From NCBI RefSeq assembly GCF_014203645.1, contig NZ_JACHJL010000006.1, forward strand, positions 62,001 through 126,000: a stretch of 64,000 bases of DNA, written 5' to 3'. Positions 35,025-43,731 of the stretch are shown piece after piece. The DNA comes from Streptomyces zagrosensis. GTDB lineage: Bacteria; Actinomycetota; Actinomycetes; Streptomycetales; Streptomycetaceae. The notes below the pieces were generated by a model. That model ran no database searches. It was not told the origin of the DNA and saw nothing but the letters and a program-made list of their open reading frames with translations. Position 1 is the stretch's first letter. The number at the start of each line of letters is the position of its first letter. Position numbers and translations under genes: made by a program.

Positions 35025-36725
35025 ATGGACGCCGAAGGCATTGAGGAGGGCCGCCGTCGCTGGCAGGCCCGGTTCGACGCGGCACGCAAGCGTGACGCTG
35101 ACTTCACCACGCTCTCCGGAGACCCCGTCGAGCCGATGTACGGCCCGGCGCCAGGCGATACCGTCGCGGACTTCGAGCGCATCGGATGGCCCGGTGAGTT
35201 CCCCTTCACCCGTGGCCTGCACGCGACCGGCTACCGGGGCCGCACGTGGACCATTCGTCAGTTCGCGGGCTTCGGTAACGCCGAGCAGACCAACGAGCGC
35301 TACAAGATGATTCTCGCGGCGGGCGGCGGCGGCCTCTCCGTCGCCTTCGACATGCCGACCCTGATGGGCCGCGACTCCGACGAAGATCGCTCGCTGGGTG
35401 AGGTCGGGCACTGCGGTGTGGCCATCGACTCCGCCGCCGACATGGAGGTCCTGTTCAAGGGCATCCCGCTCGGTGACGTCACCACATCGATGACGATCAG
35501 CGGCCCCGCCGTGCCCGTGTTCTGCATGTACCTGGTCGCAGCCGAGCGCCAGGGCGTTGACCCCGGGGTCCTCAACGGCACGCTCCAAACGGACATCTTC
35601 AAGGAGTACATCGCTCAAAAGGAGTGGCTGTTCCAGCCGGAGCCGCATCTGCGCCTGATCGGCGACCTGATGGAGCACTGCGCGCAGCACATTCCCGCGT
35701 ACAAGCCGCTGTCCGTCTCCGGCTACCACATCCGCGAGGCCGGATCGACGGCAGCGCAGGAGCTCGCGTACACCCTGGCCGATGGCTTCGGCTATGTGGA
35801 GCTAGGGCTCTCCCGCGGCCTCGAAGTGAACACCTTCGCGCCCGGGCTCTCCTTCTTCTTCGATGCCCACCTGGACTTCTTCGAGGAGATCGCCAAGTTC
35901 CGCGCTGCCCGCCGGATCTGGGCCCGCTGGATGCGCGATGTGTACGGGGCCACCTCCGACAAGGCGCAGTGGCTGCGCTTCCACACCCAGACGGCCGGTG
36001 TCTCGCTGACCGCGCAGCAGCCGTACAACAACGTGGTGCGCACGGCCGTGGAGGCCCTGTCCGCCGTGCTCGGCGGCACCAACTCGCTGCACACCAACGC
36101 CCTGGACGAAACCCTGGCGCTGCCCAGCGAGCAGGCTGCCGAGATCGCCCTGCGCACCCAGCAGGTGCTGATGGAGGAGACCGGCGTCGCCAATGTCGCC
36201 GACCCGCTCGGTGGCTCGTGGTACGTCGAGGCGCTGACCGACCGGATCGAGGCCGACGCCGAGAAGATCTTCGACCAGATCAAGGAGCGGGGCCGGCGGG
36301 CCGTGCCGGATGGCCAGCACCCGATCGGGCCCATCACCTCCGGCATCCTGCGCGGGATCGAGGACGGCTGGTTCACGGGAGAGATCGCCGAGGCGGCCTT
36401 CCAGTACCAGCAGTCGCTGGAGAAGGGCGACAAGCGCGTCGTCGGCGTCAACTGCCACCACGGCTCGGTCACCGGCGACCTGGAAATCCTGCGGGTCAGC
36501 CACGAGGTCGAACGCGAGCAGGTGCGCGACCTCACGCAGCGCAAGGCCGCTCGTGACGATGCCGCGGTGCGCGCCTCGCTCGATGCCATGTTCGCCTCGG
36601 CACGGGACGGCTCCAACATGATCGAGCCCATGCTCACCGCCGTGCGCGCCGAAGCCACCCTCGGCGAGATCTGCGGCGTGCTGCGCGACGAGTGGGGCGG
36701 CTGGACGGAGCCTGCCGGCTTCTGA
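35025..36725 (+). CDS. icmA: Isobutyryl-CoA mutase large subunit
   Basis: A 566-residue coenzyme B12-dependent mutase subunit that interconverts isobutyryl-CoA and n-butyryl-CoA. It has only the substrate-binding TIM barrel; the B12-binding domain is on the separate small subunit IcmB, not in this window. Two residues separate this enzyme from methylmalonyl-CoA mutase: Phe80 (TIRQFAGFG) and Gln198 (EYIAQKE), where the mutase has Tyr and Arg. Both are present, and the length equals that of S. cinnamonensis IcmA as I remember it. MeaB at 21.6 kb is a plausible chaperone. Confidence 0.95.
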   Translation: MDAEGIEEGRRRWQARFDAARKRDADFTTLSGDPVEPMYGPAPGDTVADFERIGWPGEFPFTRGLHATGYRGRTWTIRQFAGFGNAEQTNERYKMILAAGGGGLSVAFDMPTLMGRDSDEDRSLGEVGHCGVAIDSAADMEVLFKGIPLGDVTTSMTISGPAVPVFCMYLVAAERQGVDPGVLNGTLQTDIFKEYIAQKEWLFQPEPHLRLIGDLMEHCAQHIPAYKPLSVSGYHIREAGSTAAQELAYTLADGFGYVELGLSRGLEVNTFAPGLSFFFDAHLDFFEEIAKFRAARRIWARWMRDVYGATSDKAQWLRFHTQTAGVSLTAQQPYNNVVRTAVEALSAVLGGTNSLHTNALDETLALPSEQAAEIALRTQQVLMEETGVANVADPLGGSWYVEALTDRIEADAEKIFDQIKERGRRAVPDGQHPIGPITSGILRGIEDGWFTGEIAEAAFQYQQSLEKGDKRVVGVNCHHGSVTGDLEILRVSHEVEREQVRDLTQRKAARDDAAVRASLDAMFASARDGSNMIEPMLTAVRAEATLGEICGVLRDEWGGWTEPAGF

Positions 36726-36869
36726 CCGGTGGCGTACGGGCGTTCGCCGGCCGCGTATGCGCTCCGCGCGGCAGCAGTCGTGGGTACCCCTGCCGGGCCC
36801 GCGCCTGCGTACCCCACCCGGCCGAGTTCGCTCAGTGTCGCCCCAGGACAGTGTCGCCCCAGGACAGCG

Positions 36870-36914
36870 AAGGCGGTCCGCTCACCCCCGCGCGGGGGAG
36901 AGCGGACCGCCTTT
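36870..36914. terminator. Bidirectional hairpin between icmA and the lipase gene
   Basis: A 14-bp stem (AAGGCGGTCCGCTC and its complement), extended inside by CCCCC/GGGGG, followed by TTTCGG. It is placed between the convergent genes icmA and the first lipase. Confidence 0.85.
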
Positions 36915-36946
36915 CGGTTCGGTGCGGCCGGTGCCTACGGCAGCCG

Positions 36947-38203
36947 TTAGCGCAGCCGTGCGTACCAGTTGGCGTTGTGCCCGATCGCCTTCTTGTACGT
37001 GGCGAGGTGGTCCGAGTCCCCGTGGTTGATGACCTTCGCGCGGACGCCGTGCTCGGCGAGCGTCTTGACGCAGGAGGTGGTGTTGCCGATCGGCACATCG
37101 CGGTCGCCGGTCGAAGCGTGCAGGCGAACCGGCACCTTGGGGGCCCAGTCACAGGCGCCGTCGTTGAGCTCCAGCACCTTGGCGAGGGTGCCGGTCGGGT
37201 GCTGAATGTGGCGGGACCACTCGTCGGTCAGCAGCGCTTTGACGTTCGGGGCCAGGTCCTTGAGGATCTCCGTCTCGGTGTGGTCGTTGTCGAACAGCGT
37301 CTCCACCGTGCTCGCGTACGGCTGGCGGAAGACCTCGCGCGGGTCCTTGTAGAGCGGGTGCAGCTTGTTCTGCGCGGTCAGGAAGTACGAGAGGTAGTAG
37401 ACGGCCGATGTGTCGTCGATGCGGCCGTCGAAGATGGCGGGCAACTCCTGCCCCGCTATGTCGTACGGGCCGGCGATCGGGGCGAGTGAGCGCGGTCGGA
37501 AGTGCCGGTCGGCGCCCCGGCTCAACTCGCGGGCCACGGCCACCGACACTTGCCCGCCCTGCGAGAAGCCGGTGACGTGCACATCGCGGGTGAGCGTGCG
37601 GCCGTGCTCGGCCGCGGCCGTGCGCCCGGCCCGCAGGGCGTCGATGGACGCCGAGACGGACGACTTGGTGTCCACGTACGGGTGGTTGCCCGGCCCCGTA
37701 CCCAGACCCAGGTAGTCCGGGGCGACGACGGCCCGGCCGCCCGACGCGTAGAGCCAGGCGCCCATGGAGGAGTAGCTGTCGCCCATGGAGGGGGCGTCGC
37801 CCCGGTAGACCGTGGTGCCGTGGTGCTCGGCCACGGTGGCCAGGCGCTTGCCGCCGCCATCGGGCAGCACGAGAAGCGCCGACGCGGTGGTCGGCTTGCC
37901 GGTGGGCGTGATGGTCGCGTAGGTGAGGCGGTAGGAGGAAATGCCGTAGCGCACGGCGGACGCGTCCACCTTGTTGCCGGCGATGACTTCCACGACCTTC
38001 TCCTTGGACGCCTGCTGGACCGCGGTCACCGAAAGCAGCGTGCCGCGCGCGTCGTCGGCGCGAGCGGTCTGGGCGTGCTCGGCGCGCGGCGCGGCCGAAC
38101 TGGCCAGCGCGGGGGCCGCGCAGACGGTGGCCAGGACGGCGGCGGCCACCGCGGTCAGGGTGGCGCGGCCTCGTGCGGGGGACCGAATCTCGTGTGAGGT
38201 CAT
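36947..38203 (-). CDS. Secretory lipase-family alpha/beta hydrolase (copy 1)
   Basis: A 418-residue exported hydrolase of the secretory-lipase (LIP) type. The signal peptide is residues 1-34. The family pattern APDYLGLGTGPGNHPYVD is near 161-178, the nucleophile Ser214 is in VTGFSQGGQ, and the C-terminal GDSDHLATY supplies the likely catalytic His. Two Cys near the C-terminus (TTSCVKTL and DGACDW) probably pair. It is a close paralogue of the next gene. Confidence 0.85.
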   Translation of the reverse strand: MTSHEIRSPARGRATLTAVAAAVLATVCAAPALASSAAPRAEHAQTARADDARGTLLSVTAVQQASKEKVVEVIAGNKVDASAVRYGISSYRLTYATITPTGKPTTASALLVLPDGGGKRLATVAEHHGTTVYRGDAPSMGDSYSSMGAWLYASGGRAVVAPDYLGLGTGPGNHPYVDTKSSVSASIDALRAGRTAAAEHGRTLTRDVHVTGFSQGGQVSVAVARELSRGADRHFRPRSLAPIAGPYDIAGQELPAIFDGRIDDTSAVYYLSYFLTAQNKLHPLYKDPREVFRQPYASTVETLFDNDHTETEILKDLAPNVKALLTDEWSRHIQHPTGTLAKVLELNDGACDWAPKVPVRLHASTGDRDVPIGNTTSCVKTLAEHGVRAKVINHGDSDHLATYKKAIGHNANWYARLR

Positions 38204-38290
38204 GATTCGATCTTCATCCGCTGCCCCGAGCGGGAACATGGTGCTAACCCCCCGAGCGGGGTGCGCTTTTCCGTAGGGTGCGGCGAGGCG

Positions 38291-39625
38291 CTAGCGATGC
38301 CGCGCGAACCAGCGGGCGTTGTCGGAGATCGCGTTGAGGTAGCCGCCGAGGTGGTTGACGTCACCGTGGTTGATGACCTTTGGGTGCACGCCGTGCTGGG
38401 CCAGCGTCTTGACGCAGGAGGTGGTGTTGCCGATCGGCACATCGCGGTCGCCGGTGGCGGTGTGCAGCCGCACCGGAACCCGCGGCTTCCACTGACACAC
38501 GCCGTCGTTGAGCGCCATGACCTCGGCGAGGGTGCCGGTGGGCTGCCGCACGTGCTTGTACCACGCGTCGGTCAGCAGCTCCTTGAGGTTCGGCGCGAGG
38601 CCGCGGGCGACCTCCTCCTGCGTGTGTTCGCTGTCGAACAGCTTCTCCACGCGGTCCGCGTAGGGCTGGCGGAAGACCTCGCGCGGATCGTCGTAGAGCG
38701 GGTGCAACTTGTTCTGTGCGGTCAAGAAGTACGCGATGTAGAAGATCGACGAGGTGTCCTTGACGCGCCCGTCGAACATGCCGGGCACCTCCTCGCCCGC
38801 GATGTCGTACGGGCCACTCACCGGCGTCAGCGAGCGCAGCCGAAAGTGCCGATCGGCGCCGCGGCTCACCTCCCGGCCGAAGGCCATGGCGACCTGTCCG
38901 CCCTGCGAGAAGCCGGTGACGTGTACCTCGCCGGTGAGCCTGCGGCCGAGTTGGGCGGTGGCTGGGCGCGCGGCGCGTAGGGCGTCGAGCGAGGCGGAGA
39001 CCGAGGAGACGTTGTCCAGGTAGGGATGGGTCCCGGGGCCCGTACCCAGCCCCAGATAGTCGGGAGCGACAACGGCCCGGCCGCCGGCGGCGTACAGATA
39101 GGCGCCGAGCCGCGTGACGTTGTCGCCGGTGGAGGGCGCGTCCCCGCGGAAGACGGTGGTGCCGTGCAGCTCCGCCACGGTGGCCAGGTGCCGGCGACCG
39201 CCATCGGGGAGCACCAGCAGCGTGGAGGCGGTGGTGGGCTCGCCGGTCGGGGTGATGGTCGCGTAGGCGAGCCGGTAGGTGGCGATGCCGTGGCGTATGG
39301 AGGAGGCGTCCACGCCGTGCTCGGCAATGGCCTCGGTGACCTCGTCCCGGGACAGCCGCAGCAGCGGGGTGACGGACAGGAGTTCGCCGCGGACGTTGTC
39401 ACCATGGGCGGTGCTAGCGGTGGCTGTGGTGCGAGCGGTGGCGGCGCGGTCAACCGTGGCTGTGGTGCCAGCCGTAGCTGTGGTGGCTGTGGGGGAGCTG
39501 GCGAGCGCTGGCGCGGTGCAGATGGCAGCGAGTAGGGCGGCGGCGGTAGCGGCGACGGGCCCGCCGCGGCGGGCTCGAAGCAGCGATGTGGAGCCCGGGC
39601 TGGTCGGCGCGTGGTGGCGGGTCAT
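38291..39625 (-). CDS. Secretory lipase-family alpha/beta hydrolase (copy 2)
   Basis: A 444-residue paralogue of copy 1, 87 bases upstream in the same direction. It shares APDYLGLGTGPGTHPYLD, VTGFSQGGQVAM and the GDVNHLGGY ending. The N-terminal 75 residues differ: after the signal peptide (ending APALASS) comes a Thr/Ala-rich stretch encoded by GTGGC-type repeats. The high identity of the two indicates a tandem duplication. Which lipid they act on is unknown. Confidence 0.85.
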   Translation of the reverse strand: MTRHHAPTSPGSTSLLRARRGGPVAATAAALLAAICTAPALASSPTATTATAGTTATVDRAATARTTATASTAHGDNVRGELLSVTPLLRLSRDEVTEAIAEHGVDASSIRHGIATYRLAYATITPTGEPTTASTLLVLPDGGRRHLATVAELHGTTVFRGDAPSTGDNVTRLGAYLYAAGGRAVVAPDYLGLGTGPGTHPYLDNVSSVSASLDALRAARPATAQLGRRLTGEVHVTGFSQGGQVAMAFGREVSRGADRHFRLRSLTPVSGPYDIAGEEVPGMFDGRVKDTSSIFYIAYFLTAQNKLHPLYDDPREVFRQPYADRVEKLFDSEHTQEEVARGLAPNLKELLTDAWYKHVRQPTGTLAEVMALNDGVCQWKPRVPVRLHTATGDRDVPIGNTTSCVKTLAQHGVHPKVINHGDVNHLGGYLNAISDNARWFARHR

Positions 39626-39752
39626 GACGGGATCTTCGCCTGACCCGCCGGCAGGGGGAACAGGGCTATCAGCCGATTCGTTGGCGGGTCGCAGCTACGA
39701 GCTTGCGGGATGTTCGGTGGTGGGTCAGAACGGGTGGTACGCGCCCAGGGCG

Positions 39753-40556
39753 TCAGCCTCCCGGACGGGTAGCCGGTGGGGCGGTTCCGGTGGCCTCGTG
39801 GACCGGGTCGGGTTCGGGGCAGGAGTTGCTCGCGGCTGTGGGGGCTGCTTCGGGTGGGCTCGTAGCGGCGCTGGTGGTCGTGCTGGGGCCGGTGCCCGGG
39901 GTGGGGGCAGCGGCGGTTGGCGTGGTGGCGAGGGTGGCCTGGACGCCGGTGACGACCAGGGCGCTGAATGTCGCGGCCCACTCCGCGTCCACCGGTTCGC
40001 CGCTCACCAGGGCGCGGTGCACGACCGTGCCGGCGATCAGGTCGAAGATCAGATCGGCCTGGCTTGCGGCCACGCACGGGTCGTCATCGAGGGGGAGTTC
40101 GCCCCGGGCCTGGGCGCGTTCCCTGCCAAGCAGTACGAGGCGTTTTTGCCGATCGACGATGGCCGAGCGGATGCGGTCGCGTAGCGCCTCGTCCCTGGTG
40201 GCTTCGGCCACTACGGCCATCAGCGCCGTTTTGGTCTCGGGGCGTTCGAGCAGCGCGGCGAACTGGAGGACCACACCTTCGACGTCGGCGTGCAGGCTGC
40301 CTCGGTCGAGCAGTTGCAGATGCTCGTCGAAGAGGTCGGCCACCGCGTCCACGACCAACTCGTTCTTGCTCGCCCAGCGGCGGTAGAGGGTCGTCTTGGC
40401 GACCTTGGCGCGGGCCGCGACGTCGCTCATCGTCAGCTTTCCCCAGCCCAGCTCGACCAGCGCCGCGCGGGTCGCGTTGAGAATGGCCTGGTCGGCGTCC
40501 GTGCTGCGGGGCCGGCCGGTGCGGCCGGTGCTGCGGCGGTGCGTGGGACACGGCAT
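39753..40556 (-). CDS. TetR/AcrR family regulator with Pro/Thr-rich tail
   Basis: A 267-residue protein. The N-terminal HTH contains LTMSDVAARAKVAKTTLYRRW with KNELVVDAV after it. The C-terminal ligand domain resembles TetR_C_11/33 types. The last 55 residues are a Pro/Thr/Ala-rich tail not seen in most TetR proteins. A perfect 23-bp palindrome lies 104 bases upstream of its start. Possible targets are itself and the divergent thioredoxin gene. Confidence 0.88.
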   Translation of the reverse strand: MPCPTHRRSTGRTGRPRSTDADQAILNATRAALVELGWGKLTMSDVAARAKVAKTTLYRRWASKNELVVDAVADLFDEHLQLLDRGSLHADVEGVVLQFAALLERPETKTALMAVVAEATRDEALRDRIRSAIVDRQKRLVLLGRERAQARGELPLDDDPCVAASQADLIFDLIAGTVVHRALVSGEPVDAEWAATFSALVVTGVQATLATTPTAAAPTPGTGPSTTTSAATSPPEAAPTAASNSCPEPDPVHEATGTAPPATRPGG

Positions 40557-40876
40557 GCGGGCGACCTTACCCCCGGGTAACCGGTGTGGGGTGGAGCGTC
40601 GTGAGCGAGATCACGAACCGTATCTTCCCGCCGGGTTGTCGGCGTCGGGGGGCTGACAGTTACGCTACGACTCGTAGCGTAAGAGCGGCAGCCACAGCCA
40701 GCAGACTTTCGGTGCCCGGGTGGGGACCCGGCGCCAACGCGTGAGACCCTTCGGGGCCGGCTACGCCGGGTTCGCGCCCGGCGCTCCGCAAGCCGGCGGA
40801 GCGGCGAGGACGGCCCCGGAGTGTGCATGACGTGAAGCGTTTTCCGATCGCCATGCGAAGGGGGGAAGATGTACCT
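40557..40876. other. Divergent region with operator and structured leader
   Basis: The 320-base gap between the TetR gene and the thioredoxin gene. After the 23-bp palindrome come at least three stable hairpins: CCGGGT-GGGG-ACCCGG near 40717-40732, a CCGGG/CCCGG one near 40766-40781, and CGCTCCGC/GCGGAGCG at 40782-40803. They would form in the thioredoxin-gene leader. No gene or known riboswitch is recognised. Confidence 0.55.
40660..40682. promoter_or_regulatory. TetR operator: perfect 23-bp palindrome
   Basis: Arms TTACGCTACGA (40660-40670) and its exact complement (40672-40682) around a central C. The TACG...CGTA form is typical of TetR operators. It lies between the TetR gene and the thioredoxin gene. 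Confidence 0.8.
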
Positions 40877-41845
40877 ATGCAGCCACGGAATGTGCCCATG
40901 GGAGTAGTCGATCTCGCCGCGGTGAAGGCGGCCGGAGAAGCGAAACAGAAGGCGGAGCAGGCGCGGGCCCAGCAGGCGGCCCAAGGGGGCGCGGCCCCCG
41001 GCTCCGTGCGACTGGTGATCGATGTCAGCGAGGCGGATTTCCAACAGGAGGTTCTCCAGCGCTCCGCCGAGGTCCCCGTCGTCATCGACTTTTGGGCCGA
41101 ATGGTGTGAGCCGTGCAAGCAGCTCAGCCCCCTTTTGGAGCGGCTGACGCGGGAGTATGCCGGCCGGGTCGTGCTGGCCAAGATCGACGTCGAGACCAAC
41201 CAGGCGCTCTTCCAGCAGTTCGGTGTCCAGGGCATCCCCGCCGTCTTCGCGGTGGTTGCCGGACAGCCGGTGCCGCTGTTCCAGGGCGCGGCCCCCGAAG
41301 AGCAGGTCAGGCAGGTGTTCGACCAGCTCGTGCAGGCCGCCGAGCAGCAGTTCGGCATCGTCGGTGCGCCGGTGGACCCGGACGCGATCCAGGACGAGCC
41401 CGAGGTGGAGGCCGAGCAGCCCCCCGGCCCGTATGACAGTGCGCTGTCCGCCGCGCACCAGGCCCTGGACGCGGGCGATTTGGGCGGCGCGGAGCAGGCT
41501 TACCAGAGCGTGCTGGCCGATGACCCGAACAACGCCGAGGCCAAGCTTGGCCTCGCCCAGGCCCAGTTGCTTGGCCGGGTGCGCGACCTCGATGCGCAGC
41601 AGGTGCGTAAGGACGCGGCGGAGCGTCCCATCGATGTCACGGCGCAGCTTGCGGCGGCCGATGTGGATCTGGTCGGCGGGCATGTGGAAGACGCGTTCGG
41701 GCGGCTGGTGGAGTTGGTCAAGCGGACCGTGGGCGATGAGCGGGACAGCGCCCGAGTGCGACTCCTTGAGCTGTTCGATGTGATCGGTGCCGACGACCCC
41801 CGCGTCACCACCGCTCGTAGTGCGCTCGCTCGCGTACTGTTCTGA
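40877..41845 (+). CDS. Thioredoxin/TPR co-chaperone protein (CnoX/YbbN-like)
   Basis: A 322-residue protein. The N-terminal thioredoxin domain (about residues 45-155) has the active site WAEWCEPCK with Cys77 and Cys80; the usual Gly of WCGPC is replaced by Glu. The C-terminal half holds TPR-like helices (YDSALSAAHQALDAGDLGGAEQAYQSVL). The organisation is that of YbbN/CnoX, which protects chaperonin clients under oxidative stress. The ATG at 40877 follows GGGGGAAG; upstream in-frame starts lack a ribosome site. Confidence 0.9.
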   Translation: MQPRNVPMGVVDLAAVKAAGEAKQKAEQARAQQAAQGGAAPGSVRLVIDVSEADFQQEVLQRSAEVPVVIDFWAEWCEPCKQLSPLLERLTREYAGRVVLAKIDVETNQALFQQFGVQGIPAVFAVVAGQPVPLFQGAAPEEQVRQVFDQLVQAAEQQFGIVGAPVDPDAIQDEPEVEAEQPPGPYDSALSAAHQALDAGDLGGAEQAYQSVLADDPNNAEAKLGLAQAQLLGRVRDLDAQQVRKDAAERPIDVTAQLAAADVDLVGGHVEDAFGRLVELVKRTVGDERDSARVRLLELFDVIGADDPRVTTARSALARVLF

Positions 41846-41887
41846 CCCGGCTCTTCACACGGCCGACACACCCCGATTCAAACGATG

Positions 41888-41929
41888 CAGCGGTCGCGCT
41901 TTACCAAAACTTGGTAATCGCGACCGCTG
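41888..41929 (+). terminator. Hairpin after the thioredoxin gene
   Basis: Arms CAGCGGTCGCG (41888-41898) and CGCGACCGCTG (41919-41929), with an inner dyad TTACCA/TGGTAA (41901-41917). It is located 43 bases past the stop. The inner TTAC...GTAA dyad resembles the following regulatory dyads, so the element may also bind a protein. Confidence 0.7.
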
Positions 41930-42073
41930 TTACTCGTAGTAAATGAACGCCGGCCCTATGTCCGGGTTTTAGCTGGCTTATCCGTTACTTTCCGACGTCC
42001 GTGCGGCGACCCTGTGTGTGCGGCCGATATCGGCCAGCGTCACTTCGGTTATACGGGCGTTACTCGCAAGTAA
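41930..42073. promoter_or_regulatory. Paired TTACTCG/AGTAA dyads before the DUF6230 operon
   Basis: TTACTCGTAGTAA (41930-41942) and TTACTCGCAAGTAA (42060-42073), spaced by 130 bases. Both are preceded by G and followed by (A)TGAAC, so about 19 bases are shared. They look like binding sites of one regulator or recurring promoter elements. No matching regulator gene is adjacent. Confidence 0.55.
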
Positions 42074-42437
42074 TGAACCCCTTGTGTCAAAGCCGTGGAT
42101 GGACCACGATCGGCCAAGCTCGGTCCATTCCAACAGCACGGCAGCCAGCCGGGGCTGAAGGGTCGTGGGTCCCCACCGAGCGGGTCGGCGGTAGTTGGGC
42201 CGACCTATGGACAGGGGGGTCTCTGCTCTCGCGGCAGGGCCTGTCCGACAAGGCCGCGCGCTCAGCGCGGCAGTGGTTGTCGCTCGGGGGTGATCGCCGG
42301 TGTTTCGGGCACGTTTCACGCCCGGCGCGGGCGCTCTCCTTCCCGAGGACGTAGCACTTCTCCCATCTCAGATCAGGGTCGGTCGGCCACGGCGGGCACC
42401 CCGGTTTGGAGATGTACGTCCGAGAAGGAGGAAAGTC

Positions 42438-43058
42438 ATGGAGTCCCTGGCTCGTGGCGGGACCAGATGGAAGCGGTTTGCCGTCGTCATGGTGCCCAGC
42501 GTCGCTGCGACGGCCGCGATTGGCGTGGCCCTCTCGCAGGGTGCGCTGGCTGCGTCGTTCAGCGTCTCCGGCCAGCAGTTCAAGGTCACCGCTAAGAAGC
42601 TCGATGGCAAGGGGTTCGTTCAGTACGGCGCGATCGATGTGCAGCGCGGGGGCAAGGAAATCCCCGTCGCGGTATCGGCCTTCGATAGCGCCGAGATCAC
42701 GAACCTCTGCCAGTCCGTCGTTATTCCGGTCCCGTACTTCGGCGATGTGTCGCTGAAGCTGTCGGCCGGTACGAAGCCGGGCAAGCCGGTCGAGGCGAAG
42801 AACCTCTACATCGATCTCGATCAGTTGAACGCCGATGCGACGTTCAAGGACATCAATATCGGTGTGGCGGCCGGCGACACGAAGCACGGCCCTGGCATCA
42901 AGGAGCACGACCGGGCGGACCCCGGTTCATTCGCCCAGGAGGCCGACGAGGCGGAACTAAAGGACGTGAAGCAGACCGCCTGGGCGACCAGCGCGGGCAC
43001 CTTCAAGCTCTCTGGTCTGTCGATGAACGTCAAAAAGGGCAAGCACGAGTGCTACTGA
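42438..43058 (+). CDS. DUF6230 family exported protein
   Basis: A 206-residue protein with a hydrophobic N-terminal segment (about residues 14-32, VVMVPSVAATAAIGVALSQG), either a signal peptide or an anchor. The mature part is beta-rich and lipid-transfer-like by eye (ASFSVSGQQFKVTAKKLDGKGF, PVPYFGDVSLKLSAG). Two Cys (LCQSV and the C-terminal HECY) may pair. Function unknown. The ATG follows a perfect AAGGAGGA ribosome site. It is the first gene of a three-gene operon with DUF6114 and a secreted Lys/Glu-rich protein. Confidence 0.85.
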   Translation: MESLARGGTRWKRFAVVMVPSVAATAAIGVALSQGALAASFSVSGQQFKVTAKKLDGKGFVQYGAIDVQRGGKEIPVAVSAFDSAEITNLCQSVVIPVPYFGDVSLKLSAGTKPGKPVEAKNLYIDLDQLNADATFKDINIGVAAGDTKHGPGIKEHDRADPGSFAQEADEAELKDVKQTAWATSAGTFKLSGLSMNVKKGKHECY

Positions 43059-43161
43059 GGCACTGAGGTGGGTGGGGGGCCTCGCCCCTCGCCCACCGTG
43101 CTAGCGCAGTGAACATCTCGCGATCGTTTCTGCGATCGCCAGCCCCAGGGAGCTGTTTTCG

Positions 43162-43731
43162 ATGAGTGCCGAGTCGCCGGGGGTTTCGATGGGCGCCGAG
43201 TCGTCGGGGGCACGTGACAGGGTCCGTCACTGGCGGATGATGTTTCGTGCGTGGCGCTGGCAGCGTCCGTTCTGGGCGGGGCTGCTGACGCTGCTTGGTG
43301 GACTGCCCATCGCGTATTTCCCGTACGCCAACCTCACCATGGGTCAGTTGACCATCCGCATGTCCACCACCACCGGTTCCGGTTCGCTGATCATCGGCGT
43401 TCTGCTGATAGTGCTGGGCCTGACCATGTGGTTCCAGCCCGCCACCCGGGTCTTCGCGGGAGTTGCCGCAATTCTCCTGGGCCTGGTCTCGCTGGTGATC
43501 GCCAACTTCGGAGGCTTCCTCGTCGGCTTCTTGCTGGCGTTGTTCGGCGGCGCCCTGAGTGTCTCGTGGGGGCCTGGCGAGGAGACCACCGGCCGGCCGG
43601 TGAAGTCGGCGAGGGACTCGGGGGCCGTGGTGCCCGAGCCGGACGAGGGCGCGGACGACGCGCTGGAGGCGGCGGGTGCCGGGTCCGAAACGGACCAGGA
43701 ATCCAGGAATGGGAGGCACCGTGCGGGGTGA
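43162..43731 (+). CDS. DUF6114 membrane protein
   Basis: A 189-residue protein with a basic N-terminus (RVRHWRMMFRAWRWQRPFWAG), four hydrophobic segments between residues 38 and 140 and an acidic C-terminal tail. The conserved loop GGLPIAYFPYANLTMGQL is characteristic. DUF6114 genes lie next to DUF6230 genes in Streptomyces as I recall. It probably forms the membrane part of the same complex. Its stop overlaps the next gene's start region by 11 bases, indicating coupling. Confidence 0.85.
   Translation: MSAESPGVSMGAESSGARDRVRHWRMMFRAWRWQRPFWAGLLTLLGGLPIAYFPYANLTMGQLTIRMSTTTGSGSLIIGVLLIVLGLTMWFQPATRVFAGVAAILLGLVSLVIANFGGFLVGFLLALFGGALSVSWGPGEETTGRPVKSARDSGAVVPEPDEGADDALEAAGAGSETDQESRNGRHRAG

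Larger units (their letters stand above)
41846..42437. other. Intergenic region before the DUF6230 operon
   Basis: 592 bases without a convincing gene. It begins with the thioredoxin terminator (41888-41929) and contains two dyads of the form TTACTCG..AGTAA at 41930-41942 and 42060-42073, each followed by (A)TGAAC. The region 42080-42430 has no recognisable frame, but holds the AT-poor approach to the first gene and its strong ribosome site. Confidence 0.55.

Noticed and set aside
40741..40820. tRNA-like fold or known riboswitch before the thioredoxin gene
   Set aside because: There is no T-loop TTCRA or CCA end at the right place, and no cobalamin, TPP or c-di-AMP riboswitch core is recognisable.
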